This document shows, piece by piece, positions 1 through 8,510 of a stretch of 64,000 bases of DNA. The notes below the pieces were generated by a model. That model did not search any database and was not told the origin of the DNA. It saw only the letters and a list, made by a program, of their open reading frames with translations. The stretch is from Alloboseaceae bacterium BT-24-1 (GTDB lineage: Bacteria; Pseudomonadota; Alphaproteobacteria; Rhizobiales; Beijerinckiaceae): contig JAOYTL010000002.1 in NCBI GenBank assembly GCA_025846845.1, positions 372,001 through 436,000 on the forward strand, in the 5' to 3' direction. How positions within the stretch are numbered: position 1 is the stretch's first letter; the number at the start of each line of letters is the position of its first letter. Made by a program: the position numbers and the translations under genes.

Positions 1-2
1 CC

Positions 3-680
3 ATTGACGAGCAGAGCCCGCCGCTGGCCGAGGCTGCGAAGCCGGTCGCCTCGCTGCATGAGGGGCTTCTGGTCGCGCTGCGCGACTTCATCGTCGAGGG
101 CAATCTTGCCGATGGCGCGCGCGTCCCGGAGCGGGCGCTGTGCGAACGTTTCAACATCTCGCGCACGCCATTGCGCGAAGCGCTCAAGGTCCTGGCGGCG
201 GAGGGGCTGATCGAGCTCCTGCCCAATCGCGGTGCGCGGGTGCGCCAGCTCAGTTCCGAGGACATCCGCGAGCTCTTCGACGTGATGGGTGGGCTCGAGG
301 CGCTGGCCGGGCGGCTGGCCTGCGAGCGGATTTCGGAGGAAGAATTCGCCGAAATCGAGCAGGTGCATCACGAAATGTACCGCTTTTACCTGCGTCGCGA
401 CATGCATGGCTATTTCCATTGCAACCAGGCGATCCACCAGTTGATCGTCGCTGCGGCCGGCAACGCGACCCTGGCCTCGACCTATGCCGGCCTGGCCGGC
501 CGGATCCGGCGGGTGCGCTATTCGGCCAATCTCGCCAAGGATCGCGACCGCTGGGGCGAGGCGATGCGCGAGCATGAGGCGATCCTCGATGCGCTGCGGC
601 GGCGCGCCGGCTCGGAATTGTCGGATATCCTGTTCCAGCATCTGCGCAACAAGCGGAAGGCGGCGCAGGCTTCAGCTTGA
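3..680 (+). CDS. GntR-family (FadR/FCD type) transcriptional regulator, 5' end outside window
   Basis: The frame is open from the left edge and its start codon lies upstream, so the gene is partial (225 codons seen). The first part reads as a winged-helix GntR domain with the typical RVPERALCERFNISRTPLREALK recognition segment (split here: ERFNISRTPLREAL near residues 50-64) and the LIELLPNRGARV wing. The rest is all-alpha and resembles an FCD ligand-binding domain, with a conserved ARL/GGLEALAGRLA type helix and a later HxxI segment (HEAILDALRR). FCD-GntR proteins usually sense organic acids. It sits just upstream of, and on the same strand as, the Tct transporter, so control of that operon is a reasonable inference. 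The real ligand is not readable from sequence. Confidence 0.88.
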   Translation: MDEQSPPLAEAAKPVASLHEGLLVALRDFIVEGNLADGARVPERALCERFNISRTPLREALKVLAAEGLIELLPNRGARVRQLSSEDIRELFDVMGGLEALAGRLACERISEEEFAEIEQVHHEMYRFYLRRDMHGYFHCNQAIHQLIVAAAGNATLASTYAGLAGRIRRVRYSANLAKDRDRWGEAMREHEAILDALRRRAGSELSDILFQHLRNKRKAAQASA

Positions 681-792
681 CCGTGATCGGCCGCATGTCG
701 GGGGCAGGTGGCGAAGCAATCCAAGGGTCAGCCGACGCTTGCGCCGCAAAGATCGTGGTCATTTCTTTATTTCTGAAATTTTGGATTGAATG

Positions 793-804
793 CAAAAATT
801 TTTG
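793..804. promoter_or_regulatory. Perfect 12-bp AT-rich palindrome in the tctC upstream region
   Basis: CAAAAATTTTTG is a perfect palindrome inside an AT-rich stretch (about 760-815) that stands out from the GC-rich surroundings, between the GntR gene and tctC. Position and symmetry suit an operator for the neighbouring GntR regulator or a promoter-bound site. No protein binding can be shown from sequence alone. Confidence 0.4.
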
Positions 805-857
805 ATCTAAGGTTCCTTCACCGCGCCGTCAGAGCGCAATCCTCGGGAGGAGCGATC

Positions 858-1841
858 ATGAAGCAGCAATGGTTGGCCGCGACCGCAATTCTGGCCGCCG
901 GCATCGGGCAAGCGGCCGCCTGGGAGCCGAACAAGCCGGTCGAGATCGTGGTGCCCTTCTCGGCAGGCGGGGCGTCCGACCAGATGGCGCGGACGATCCA
1001 GGGGATCATCCAGAAGCAGCAGTTCACCAAGCAGCCGATCATCGTCGTCAACAAGCCGGCTGCCGGCGGCGCCGAGGGCATGCTCGACATCCAGAAATCG
1101 GCTGGCGATCCGCACAAGCTGATCACCACCTCGAGCGGCATCTTCATGACGCCGATGGCGACCAAGCTGGCGCTGAACTGGACCGACTACACCCCCGTAG
1201 CGATGCTGGCGCAGGATTCCTTCCTGCTCTGGGTCAACGCCAAGTCGCCCTACAAGAGCGCGGGCGACCTGATGACGGCGGCGAAAGCTGCGAACCCAGC
1301 GATGAAGATCGGCGGCACCTCATCCAAGCGCGAGGACAATCTGCTCGTCTTCGCCATGGAGAAGCAGGGCGGCACCAAGTTCGCCTATATCCCCTACACC
1401 TCCGGCGGCCAGGCCTCGACGCAGTTGTCAGGCGGGCATGTCGAGGCCACGACCAACAATCCGGCCGAGGATCTTGCCAACTGGCGCGGCGGCGCGACGC
1501 GCCCGCTCTGCGTCTTCGCCGAGCAGAAGATGGCCTACACCGAGAAGGTCGCGGACGGGCAGTCCTGGGCCGACATCCCGACCTGCGCCTCGCAGGGGCT
1601 GAATGTCAGCTACCAGATGCTGCGCGGCATGTTCATGCCCGGCAAGGTCAGCAAGGAGCAGCAGGCCTTCTATGTCGACCTGTTCAAGAAGGTCTCCGAG
1701 ACGCCGGAATGGAAAGAGTACCTCGCCCGCAACGCGCTGGCGGCGGATTATCGCGACGGCGAGGCCTTCGTCTCCTTCCTGAAGGCGGACGAGGCGAAGC
1801 ACGAGAAGCTGATGACCGAAGCCGGCTTCATGGCGAAGTGA
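858..1841 (+). CDS. tctC: Tripartite tricarboxylate transporter substrate-binding protein (TctC/Bug family)
   Basis: A 327-residue periplasmic protein. A Sec signal peptide (KQQWLAATAILAAGIGQAAA) precedes the mature WEPNKPVEIVVPFSAGGASD start, which is the hallmark opening of Bug/TctC proteins (PxxPVxxVVPFxxGGxxD). The start at 858 was chosen because CTCGGGAGGAGCG places a strong ribosome site just upstream; an in-frame extension to 786 would put nonsense before the signal peptide. Bug proteins bind carboxylic acids and deliver them to TctB/TctA, which follow here. The GntR gene upstream is a likely regulator. The ligand may be a hydroxy- or dicarboxylate given the oxidase downstream, but that is inference. 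Confidence 0.92.
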   Translation: MKQQWLAATAILAAGIGQAAAWEPNKPVEIVVPFSAGGASDQMARTIQGIIQKQQFTKQPIIVVNKPAAGGAEGMLDIQKSAGDPHKLITTSSGIFMTPMATKLALNWTDYTPVAMLAQDSFLLWVNAKSPYKSAGDLMTAAKAANPAMKIGGTSSKREDNLLVFAMEKQGGTKFAYIPYTSGGQASTQLSGGHVEATTNNPAEDLANWRGGATRPLCVFAEQKMAYTEKVADGQSWADIPTCASQGLNVSYQMLRGMFMPGKVSKEQQAFYVDLFKKVSETPEWKEYLARNALAADYRDGEAFVSFLKADEAKHEKLMTEAGFMAK

Positions 1842-1870
1842 GGCCGGAGGCTGTAGCCACGACCTTTGGC

Positions 1871-1966
1871 GTCATGGTCGGGCTTGTCCCGACCATCCAC
1901 GTCTTCGCTTCCTGATCGCGTGCGGTGTTCAAGGCGTGGATGCTCGCCCCAAGGGCGAGCATGACG
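1871..1966. repeat. Dispersed palindromic intergenic repeat, copy A
   Basis: About 96 bases carrying two hairpins: ATGGTCGGG/CCCGACCAT (1874-1896, loop CTTGT) and TGCTCGCCC/GGGCGAGCA (1941-1961, loop CAA). A second copy with about 85 percent visible identity lies at 20227-20323. It fills the gap between tctC and tctB. It may act as a processing or attenuation signal within the operon, and the pattern resembles REP/BIME-type elements. Confidence 0.8.
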
Positions 1967-2048
1967 AACTGGAGCTGCGGGCCTTGGAATGACGGCACCA
2001 GAGCCGCTCGCGCGGCTTGTCCGGGATGACGGACGGAGGAGACGCAGA

Positions 2049-2549
2049 GTGTCGAGCCCTAGTGAAACCGAAACACCCGAACGTGGCATCTCGCGCCGCC
2101 CTGTCGAAATCGCGACGGCGCTGCTACTGATCGGCCTCGTCGGCATCGTCCTCTACGACTCGCATGGGCGTGGTGCCGGCTGGGATGGCGGTCCGCAGAA
2201 CGGCTTCTTCCCGGCCCGCGTCGGCTGGATATTCCTCGCCGCCTCGCTCTTCATCCTCTGGCAGTCCTGCCGCCGGCCGGATGGGGTCTTCGTGACCTAT
2301 GAGCAGTTGCGGCAGGTCATCAGGGTGCTGGGGCCGCTCATCCTGTTCGTGGCGTTGATCCAGCCGCTCGGAATCTATGTCGCTTCGGCGGTCTTCATCA
2401 TCGCCTTCATGGCGGTGGTCGGCACGTCGCGCTGGTGGTCGATCGGGCTGACCGCGCTGCTCGTGCCGGTCGTCTGCTTCTGGGTCTTCGAATTGCAGTT
2501 CCGCGTGCCCCTGCCGAAGGGTCCGCTGGAAGCCGCGCTCGGCTATTGA
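2049..2549 (+). CDS. tctB: Tripartite tricarboxylate transporter small membrane subunit TctB
   Basis: A 166-residue integral membrane protein with about four hydrophobic segments (ATALLLIGLVGIVLY, VGWIFLAASLFILW, VLGPLILFVALIQPLGIYVASAVFIIAFMAVV and LTALLVPVVCFWVFELQF), matching TctB size and topology. The GTG at 2049 is preferred because GGAGGAG lies about eight bases upstream; a longer in-frame start at 1989 falls next to the repeat element and encodes an arginine-rich tail. It ends with FRVPLPKGP, a common TctB ending. It is followed after nine bases by tctA and acts with it in proton- or sodium-driven carboxylate uptake. Confidence 0.88.
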   Translation: MSSPSETETPERGISRRPVEIATALLLIGLVGIVLYDSHGRGAGWDGGPQNGFFPARVGWIFLAASLFILWQSCRRPDGVFVTYEQLRQVIRVLGPLILFVALIQPLGIYVASAVFIIAFMAVVGTSRWWSIGLTALLVPVVCFWVFELQFRVPLPKGPLEAALGY

Positions 2550-2558
2550 GGGTACGCG

Positions 2559-4088
2559 ATGGACGATCTTGCCTCCCTCATCGCCGGCTTCCAGGTCGCG
2601 CTCTCCTGGCACAATATCGGCTTCATGGCGGTCGGCGTCATCCTCGGCATCATCGTCGGGGTGCTGCCGGGCCTTGGCGGGCCCAATGGCGTCGCGATCC
2701 TGCTGCCGCTGACCTTCGGCATGGACCCGACCTCGGCGATCATCCTGCTGTCGTCGATTTACTGGGGCGCGCTGTTCGGCGGCGCGATCACCTCGATCCT
2801 GTTCAACATCCCGGGCGAAGCCTGGTCGGTCGCGACCACCTTCGACGGCTATCCGATGGCGGTGCAGGGCAAGGCGGCGGAGGCACTGACGGCAGCCTTT
2901 ACCGCCTCCTTCATCGGGGCGCTCTCCGGGGTGGTGCTGATCACCTTCGTCGCGCCGCTCGTTGCCCAGTTCGCGCTCAAATTCGGCCCGGCCGAGTTCT
3001 TCGCGGTCTTCCTCCTGACCTTCTGCTCCTTCATCGGCATGGGCCGCGAGAACCGCGCCAAGATCATCGCCTCGCTCTGCATCGGCTTCCTGCTCGCGGC
3101 GGTGGGCCTCGATTCGATCTCGGGCGATCTGCGCATGACCTTCGGCTCGACCGAGCTGATGCGCGGCTTCGACTTCCTCATCGTCGTGATCGGCCTGTTC
3201 GGCGTCAGCGAGATCCTGCTGACGGTCGAGGAAGGGCTGGTTTTCAAGGGCAAGCAGGCCAGGATCGACCTGATGGTGGTTCTGCGGACCTGGGCCGGCC
3301 TGCTGCGCTATTGGGCGACGCTGCTGCGCTCCGCTGTCGTCGGCATGTGGATGGGCGTAACACCGGGTGGCGCCATCGCCGCCTCCTTCATGGGCTATGG
3401 CCTCGCCAAGCGCTTCTCGAAGCACGGCAAGAACTTCGGCAAGGGCGAGATCGAGGGCGTTCTGGCGCCGGAGACCGCCGCGCATGCGGCAGGCACCAGC
3501 GCGCTCCTGCCGATGCTGGCGCTCGGCATTCCCGGCTCGGCGACGGCGGCGGTGCTGCTCGGTGGCCTCCTGGTCTGGGGGCTGCAGCCCGGGCCGATGC
3601 TGTTCGTCGAGCAGAAGGAGTTCGTCTGGGGGCTGATCGCCTCGATGTATCTCGGCAATCTCGCCGGGCTGATCATCGTCTTGGCGACGGTGCCGCTCTT
3701 CGCCGCGATCATGCGGATCCCGTTCTCCTTCGTCGCGCCGGTGATCCTGATCGTCTGCGCGATCGGCGCCTACACGATCTCGAACTCGATCTTCGACATC
3801 TGGCTGATGCTGATTTTCGGCGTCGTCGGCTATGTCTTCAAGAAACTCGACTACCCGCTTGCCCCGATGATCCTGGCGCTGGTGCTCGGTGACCGGGCGG
3901 AGGATGCCTTCCGCCAGGCCCTGCTCGGCTCGGGTGGTTCGCTCGGCATCTTCTGGGCGAACGGACTGGTCACGACGCTGGTCGTGCTCGCTCTGCTGTT
4001 ACTCTGCTGGGGCCCGGCCAGCGATGCGATAGCGGCCCTGCGCGGCCGCGGCCGGAGCGACATCGAACCCGCAGAGGCCGCCCGATGA
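2559..4088 (+). CDS. tctA: Tripartite tricarboxylate transporter large membrane subunit TctA
   Basis: A 509-residue polytopic protein of the TctA family, the main permease of TTT transporters. Diagnostic motifs are GVLPGLGGPNGVAILLPLTF near residues 30-50 and GVTPGGAIAASFMGYGLAKR near 265-285, the two pseudo-symmetric glycine/proline loops of the family. Length is normal for TctA. It is co-directional with tctC and tctB and its stop overlaps the start of the downstream oxidase by four bases (ATGA), indicating translational coupling and a shared metabolic role. Confidence 0.94.
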   Translation: MDDLASLIAGFQVALSWHNIGFMAVGVILGIIVGVLPGLGGPNGVAILLPLTFGMDPTSAIILLSSIYWGALFGGAITSILFNIPGEAWSVATTFDGYPMAVQGKAAEALTAAFTASFIGALSGVVLITFVAPLVAQFALKFGPAEFFAVFLLTFCSFIGMGRENRAKIIASLCIGFLLAAVGLDSISGDLRMTFGSTELMRGFDFLIVVIGLFGVSEILLTVEEGLVFKGKQARIDLMVVLRTWAGLLRYWATLLRSAVVGMWMGVTPGGAIAASFMGYGLAKRFSKHGKNFGKGEIEGVLAPETAAHAAGTSALLPMLALGIPGSATAAVLLGGLLVWGLQPGPMLFVEQKEFVWGLIASMYLGNLAGLIIVLATVPLFAAIMRIPFSFVAPVILIVCAIGAYTISNSIFDIWLMLIFGVVGYVFKKLDYPLAPMILALVLGDRAEDAFRQALLGSGGSLGIFWANGLVTTLVVLALLLLCWGPASDAIAALRGRGRSDIEPAEAAR

Positions 4089-7018
4089 CGCAGGCCGCGC
4101 TGCCGCGCCCGCACAGCCGCAATCTCGGCTTCGAACGCAAGCTGTCGCAGGCGCTGGAAGGAGAGGTGCGCTTCGACGCCTTCACCCGCGGGCGCTACGC
4201 CACCGACGCCTCGATCTACCAGATCGTGCCTGAGGGCGTCGCCTTCCCGAAGAGCGAGGCCGACCTCGCCGCGGCGCTGACGATCGCCGCCGAGCACGGC
4301 GTGCCGGTGATCGCGCGCGGCGGCGGCACCTCGCAGAACGGCCAGCCGATCGGCGATGCGCTGATCCTCGACATGAGCCGGCATTTCAACGCGATCCGCG
4401 ACTACGACCCGGCCTCGCGAACGATCTCGGTTGCGCCCGGCATCGTGCTGGAAGCGCTCAACACGCATGCGAAGAAGGATGGGCTGTTCTTCCCGGTCGA
4501 GCCCTCGACCGCGAGCCGCTGCACCATCGGCGGCATGGTCGGCAACAACTCGTCGGGCGCGCGCTCGCTGCGCTACGGCAAGACGGTCGACAATGTCGTC
4601 GCGCTGAAGGCGATGTTCCATGACGGCGAGCCCTTCGCGCTCGGTGAGGGCCCTGTCGGCGACAACGCCTCGCCGCGGGCGCGAGCGCTGATGGAAAATA
4701 TGCTGGCGCTGGCCGACCGGCATCGCGACGAGATCGAGGCGATCTTCCCGAAGGTGCAGCGGCGCGTCGGCGGCTATAATCTCGACGAGCTGATCGTGCC
4801 GCGGCCGAACCTGTCGCATCTGCTGGTCGGCTCGGAAGGCACGCTGGCGCTGACCACGCAGGCGACGCTGAAGCTCTCGACCCTGCCGCAGCACCGCGTC
4901 ATGGGCGTCTGCCATTTCCCGAATTTCCGCGCCGCGATGGAGACGACGCAGCACATCGTCGCGCTCGGGCCGGTCGCGGTCGAGCTCGTCGACAATAATG
5001 TGCTGGTGCTCGGCGCCGACATTCCGCTCTTCGTGCGCACCCTCGCGGACATCACCAAGGGCAAGCCGAATTGCCTGCTGCTGGTCGAGTTCGCCGGCGA
5101 CGACCTTTCCGCGCTGAAGGGCGACCTCAGGCGGCTCGACCAGTGCATGGCCGATTGCGGCTTCCCGGATGCGGTGGTCGAGGTGATCGAGCCCGCCAGG
5201 CAGAAACCGGTCTGGGAGGTGCGCGAGGCCTGCCTCAACATCATGATGTCGATGAAGGGCGACGGGAAGCCGGTCTCCTTCATCGAGGACTGCGCCGTCC
5301 CGCTCGAGCACCTCGCCGACTACACCGACGCGGTCACCGCTTTGTTCGAGCGGCACGGCACGCGCGGCACCTGGTATGCGCACGCCTCGGTCGGCTGCCT
5401 GCATGTCCGCCCGATCCTCAATATGAAGACGGAGGCGGGCGTGAAGGCGATGCGCGGCATCGCCGAGGAGGCCTGCGAGCTGGTGCGCCGCTTCAAGGGC
5501 TCGTTCTCGGGCGAGCATGGTGACGGCATCTCGCGCTCGGACTTCGTCGAGCCGATGTTCGGCTCACCCCTCACCCGCGCTTTCGAGGCCGTCAAGGACG
5601 GGTTCGACCCGGGCAACCAGCTCAACCCCGGCAAGATCGTCCGCCCCTATCACATGGACGATCGCAGCCTGATGCGGTTTTCGCCGGGCTACGCCACGCC
5701 GGTGCCGGTCGAGACCGCACTCGACTGGTCCGACTGGGGCGGGCTCGGTGGCGCGGTCGAGATGTGCAACAACAACGGCACCTGCCGGAAGATGGCCGGC
5801 GGCACGATGTGCCCGTCCTGGCGCGCCACGCGCGAGGAACAGCATCTCACTCGCGGGCGGGCCAATACGCTCCGGCTCGCCATTTCCGGCCAGCTCGGGG
5901 AGGGCGCCTTCACCTCGCCGGAGATGAAGCAGACGCTCGATCTCTGCGTCTCCTGCAAGGGCTGCAAGCGCGACTGCCCGACCGGCGTCGACATGGCCAG
6001 GATGAAGGTCGAGTTCCTGCATCACTACCATGCGAAACACGGCCTGCCGCTGAAGGAGCGGCTGATCGCCTTCCTGCCGCGCTATGCGCCGTTCGCTGCC
6101 AAGCTCGCGCCGCTGATGAACCTGCGCGATCGCATCCCGCTGCTGGCGAAGCTCAGCGAACGCTGGCTCGGCTTCTCGGCGCGGCGCTCGCTGCCGGTCT
6201 GGCGCAAGCCCTGGCGCGAGGCGGCGGCGTTTTCCGATCCCTCTGCCGTGCAAGGCGATGGCCGCGACATCGTCCTCTTCGGCGACACCTTCAACCGCTA
6301 TTTCGAGCGTGAGAACCTGGAAGCTGCCGAGCGGGTGCTGCTCGCCGGCGGCTACCGTCTGCACCGCGTCGAAGCTGCGGGCGGAGGCCGGCCGCTCTGC
6401 TGCGGGCGCACCTTCCTCTCGGCCGGGCTGGTCGACGAGGCCCGCGCCGAGGCAAGGCGCACGCTCGATGCGCTCGCGCCCTTCGTAGCCAAGGGCGCGC
6501 GCGTCGTCGGGCTCGAACCCTCCTGCCTGATGAGCTTCCGCGACGAGTTCGCAGCGCTGCTGCCAAAGGCCGAGGTCGAGCCGCTGGCCAAGGCGGCGCT
6601 GCTGGTCGAGGAGCTGCTAGCGGCGGACATGGCTGCCGGCAGGACCAGCCTGCCATTGCGCGACCAAGGCGGGCGCGTCGCGCATCTGCACGGCCATTGC
6701 CACCAGAAGGCCTTCGACGCGATGGGGGCGGTCGAAAAGACGCTGCGGGCGGTGCCGGGGCTCGAGGTCAGGCCGATCGAATCGAGCTGCTGCGGCATGT
6801 CCGGCGCCTTCGGCTATGGCGCCGCGACGATCGACGTCTCGCTGGCGATGGGCGAGCTCTCGCTGCTGCCGGCGGTGCGCAAGGCTGCGGCTGACGATCT
6901 TGTCGTCGCCGACGGCACCAGCTGCCGCCACCAGATCCATGACGGCGCCGGCCGCGAGGCCGTGCACGTCATCAGGGTGCTGGACGCCGCGCTGAAGGAG
7001 ACCAGCTCACCGACATAA
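4085..7018 (+). CDS. Fused FAD-linked 2-hydroxyacid dehydrogenase / Fe-S oxidoreductase (YdiJ-like)
   Basis: A 977-residue fusion. Residues about 40-260 are a FAD_binding_4 domain (ARGGGTSQNGQPIG, IGGMVGNNSSGARS, VGSEGTLAL), about 270-530 a FAD-oxidase C domain ending in GEHGDGISRSDF, and then a [4Fe-4S] region with CNNNGTC...MCPS near 560-580 and CVSCKGCKRDCP near 620. The C-terminal part carries two CCG motifs (LCCGRTF about 770, SSCCGMSGAFGYG about 900) as in GlcF/LldE. E. coli YdiJ has the same plan and is linked to D-2-hydroxyglutarate oxidation; D-lactate or glycolate-type acids are alternatives. Overlap with tctA suggests it oxidises the imported acid, passing electrons to the membrane chain. 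Confidence 0.88.
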   Translation: MTQAALPRPHSRNLGFERKLSQALEGEVRFDAFTRGRYATDASIYQIVPEGVAFPKSEADLAAALTIAAEHGVPVIARGGGTSQNGQPIGDALILDMSRHFNAIRDYDPASRTISVAPGIVLEALNTHAKKDGLFFPVEPSTASRCTIGGMVGNNSSGARSLRYGKTVDNVVALKAMFHDGEPFALGEGPVGDNASPRARALMENMLALADRHRDEIEAIFPKVQRRVGGYNLDELIVPRPNLSHLLVGSEGTLALTTQATLKLSTLPQHRVMGVCHFPNFRAAMETTQHIVALGPVAVELVDNNVLVLGADIPLFVRTLADITKGKPNCLLLVEFAGDDLSALKGDLRRLDQCMADCGFPDAVVEVIEPARQKPVWEVREACLNIMMSMKGDGKPVSFIEDCAVPLEHLADYTDAVTALFERHGTRGTWYAHASVGCLHVRPILNMKTEAGVKAMRGIAEEACELVRRFKGSFSGEHGDGISRSDFVEPMFGSPLTRAFEAVKDGFDPGNQLNPGKIVRPYHMDDRSLMRFSPGYATPVPVETALDWSDWGGLGGAVEMCNNNGTCRKMAGGTMCPSWRATREEQHLTRGRANTLRLAISGQLGEGAFTSPEMKQTLDLCVSCKGCKRDCPTGVDMARMKVEFLHHYHAKHGLPLKERLIAFLPRYAPFAAKLAPLMNLRDRIPLLAKLSERWLGFSARRSLPVWRKPWREAAAFSDPSAVQGDGRDIVLFGDTFNRYFERENLEAAERVLLAGGYRLHRVEAAGGGRPLCCGRTFLSAGLVDEARAEARRTLDALAPFVAKGARVVGLEPSCLMSFRDEFAALLPKAEVEPLAKAALLVEELLAADMAAGRTSLPLRDQGGRVAHLHGHCHQKAFDAMGAVEKTLRAVPGLEVRPIESSCCGMSGAFGYGAATIDVSLAMGELSLLPAVRKAAADDLVVADGTSCRHQIHDGAGREAVHVIRVLDAALKETSSPT

Positions 7019-7061
7019 CGGACGACGAACCCGGAGAACGGACAACCGAGGGAGGACGATC

Positions 7062-8393
7062 ATGCTACGGACGACGCTTCTCGGCACTTTGGCGCTTTGC
7101 GCGATCGGAGGCGCACATCAGGTCATGGCGAAAGACTATTTCCTCGCGAGCGGGCGCTGGGACAATGTCGTCCTGGTCATCGACCTCGAAAAGGCGATCG
7201 ACCCGGCCAATGACGGGACGGCGAAGGCGGTGGTCAATCGCTTGCGCGTCACTCCGGACATCCAGGTCGACGGCAAGACCGTGGTGTCGAGCGGCCAGCC
7301 GATTTCGATCGCGATCGCGCCCGACTATCGCCGCGCCTATGTCGTCAATCATTCCGGACGCTCGACGCCCGAGGCGGCGGCTGCCTTCCAGCACGGCCAT
7401 GCCGGCACGGTGACGGTGGTCGATCTCAAGAAGGCGCTCGACCCTGCGAGCAACGGCACGCTCGGCGCTGTCGAGGGCTATATCGAGACCGGTGGCTTCG
7501 GCCCGACCGGTTTCGCCATCGCCGCCGACGGCAAGCATGCGGTCCTTGCCCATGCCGAGCAGGAGGGCGACGAGGATGGCGGGCGCCATCTCAGCATCGT
7601 CGATCTCGCCAGCAACAAGGTGATCCGCAAGGTCGAGCAGGCTTTTGGCAAGCCCGGCTTCCCCTGTCCGCCCAATCCGGTCCCGCATCGCGCGCCCGAT
7701 CCGAAATTCGGCTGCTTCCCCGACACCAATGGCGTCACCATCAGCCCGCTCGGCGGCGGCACGATCTTCGGCGCCAATGGCGGCACCGACGACATTACGG
7801 TGATGAGCCTGCAGAAGGCGATCGCCGGAGAGAGCGGCGCGGAAGTGGCGCGCATCCCGGTCCAGGCCGGCGGCTTCGGCATCTCGACCAGCCCGGATGG
7901 CAAGCTCGTCGCCCATGCCACGCGGGAGAACGCCCAGACCGACACGCCCGGCAACACCGTCAGCATCGTCGATGTCGAAAAGGCGCTCAGCGACCCCGGC
8001 AAGGCCGAGCTGGCGCGGGTTCTTGTCGGCACCGACGACAAGGCGACGCCAACACGCCCGTTCGTGGCGGCCTTCCTGCCGGACGGCAAGCGCATCCTCT
8101 CGACCCAGTTCCGCTCGAACAACATCGACATCATCGATGTCGCCAAGGCGCTCGCCGGCCAACCCGCGACGATCAAGCGCGTCGAGTTGAAGACACCCGG
8201 CGGCGAACCGTCGCGGCCGCGCGGCATCGCGATCACGCCGGATGGGAAATATGCGGCGATCACCGGCGCGCCGAAGGGCAAGTCGAATTCGAGCGTCATC
8301 TGGATCGTCGATCTGGCGAGCTACGAAGTGAAGGGGCGCGTCACCGAAATCGGCAATGAGAGCTACATGATCGGCGCTTTCCAGGCCGATTGA
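7062..8393 (+). CDS. Secreted YVTN-type beta-propeller protein of unknown function
   Basis: A 443-residue protein with a Sec signal peptide (LLGTLALCAIGGAHQVMA) and a series of propeller-like blades with the alternating pattern of a surface strand, a xxPDG turn (ISTSPDGKLVAHA, AITPDGKYAAITG, AFLPDGKRILSTQ) and a repeated (V)VDLxKAL tag: VIDLEKAI, VVDLKKAL, SIVDVEKAL, IDVAKAL. The regular VD-x-KAL repeats are seen directly. Such proteins are periplasmic or extracellular scaffolds or quinoprotein-like folds. A start at 7062 follows GAGGGAGGACGATC. It lies 43 bases after the oxidase gene and probably closes the Tct operon, but its role there is unknown. Confidence 0.75.
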   Translation: MLRTTLLGTLALCAIGGAHQVMAKDYFLASGRWDNVVLVIDLEKAIDPANDGTAKAVVNRLRVTPDIQVDGKTVVSSGQPISIAIAPDYRRAYVVNHSGRSTPEAAAAFQHGHAGTVTVVDLKKALDPASNGTLGAVEGYIETGGFGPTGFAIAADGKHAVLAHAEQEGDEDGGRHLSIVDLASNKVIRKVEQAFGKPGFPCPPNPVPHRAPDPKFGCFPDTNGVTISPLGGGTIFGANGGTDDITVMSLQKAIAGESGAEVARIPVQAGGFGISTSPDGKLVAHATRENAQTDTPGNTVSIVDVEKALSDPGKAELARVLVGTDDKATPTRPFVAAFLPDGKRILSTQFRSNNIDIIDVAKALAGQPATIKRVELKTPGGEPSRPRGIAITPDGKYAAITGAPKGKSNSSVIWIVDLASYEVKGRVTEIGNESYMIGAFQAD

Positions 8394-8510
8394 GAGCGAC
8401 GGACGCGAGGCACGATCCACAGCTTTGCGCGGAGTGAGTTCAGGGGCTGTTAACCCTGCGCCGGTACCTCTCGATGCTCAGTCGAGTGAGTGCCGGGCCA
8501 GCGTCAATCC

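Noticed and set aside
2124..5518. Long minus-strand frames (453 and 555 codons) opposite tctA and the oxidase
   Set aside because: Shadows of strongly supported genes, no recognisable domain or ribosome site.
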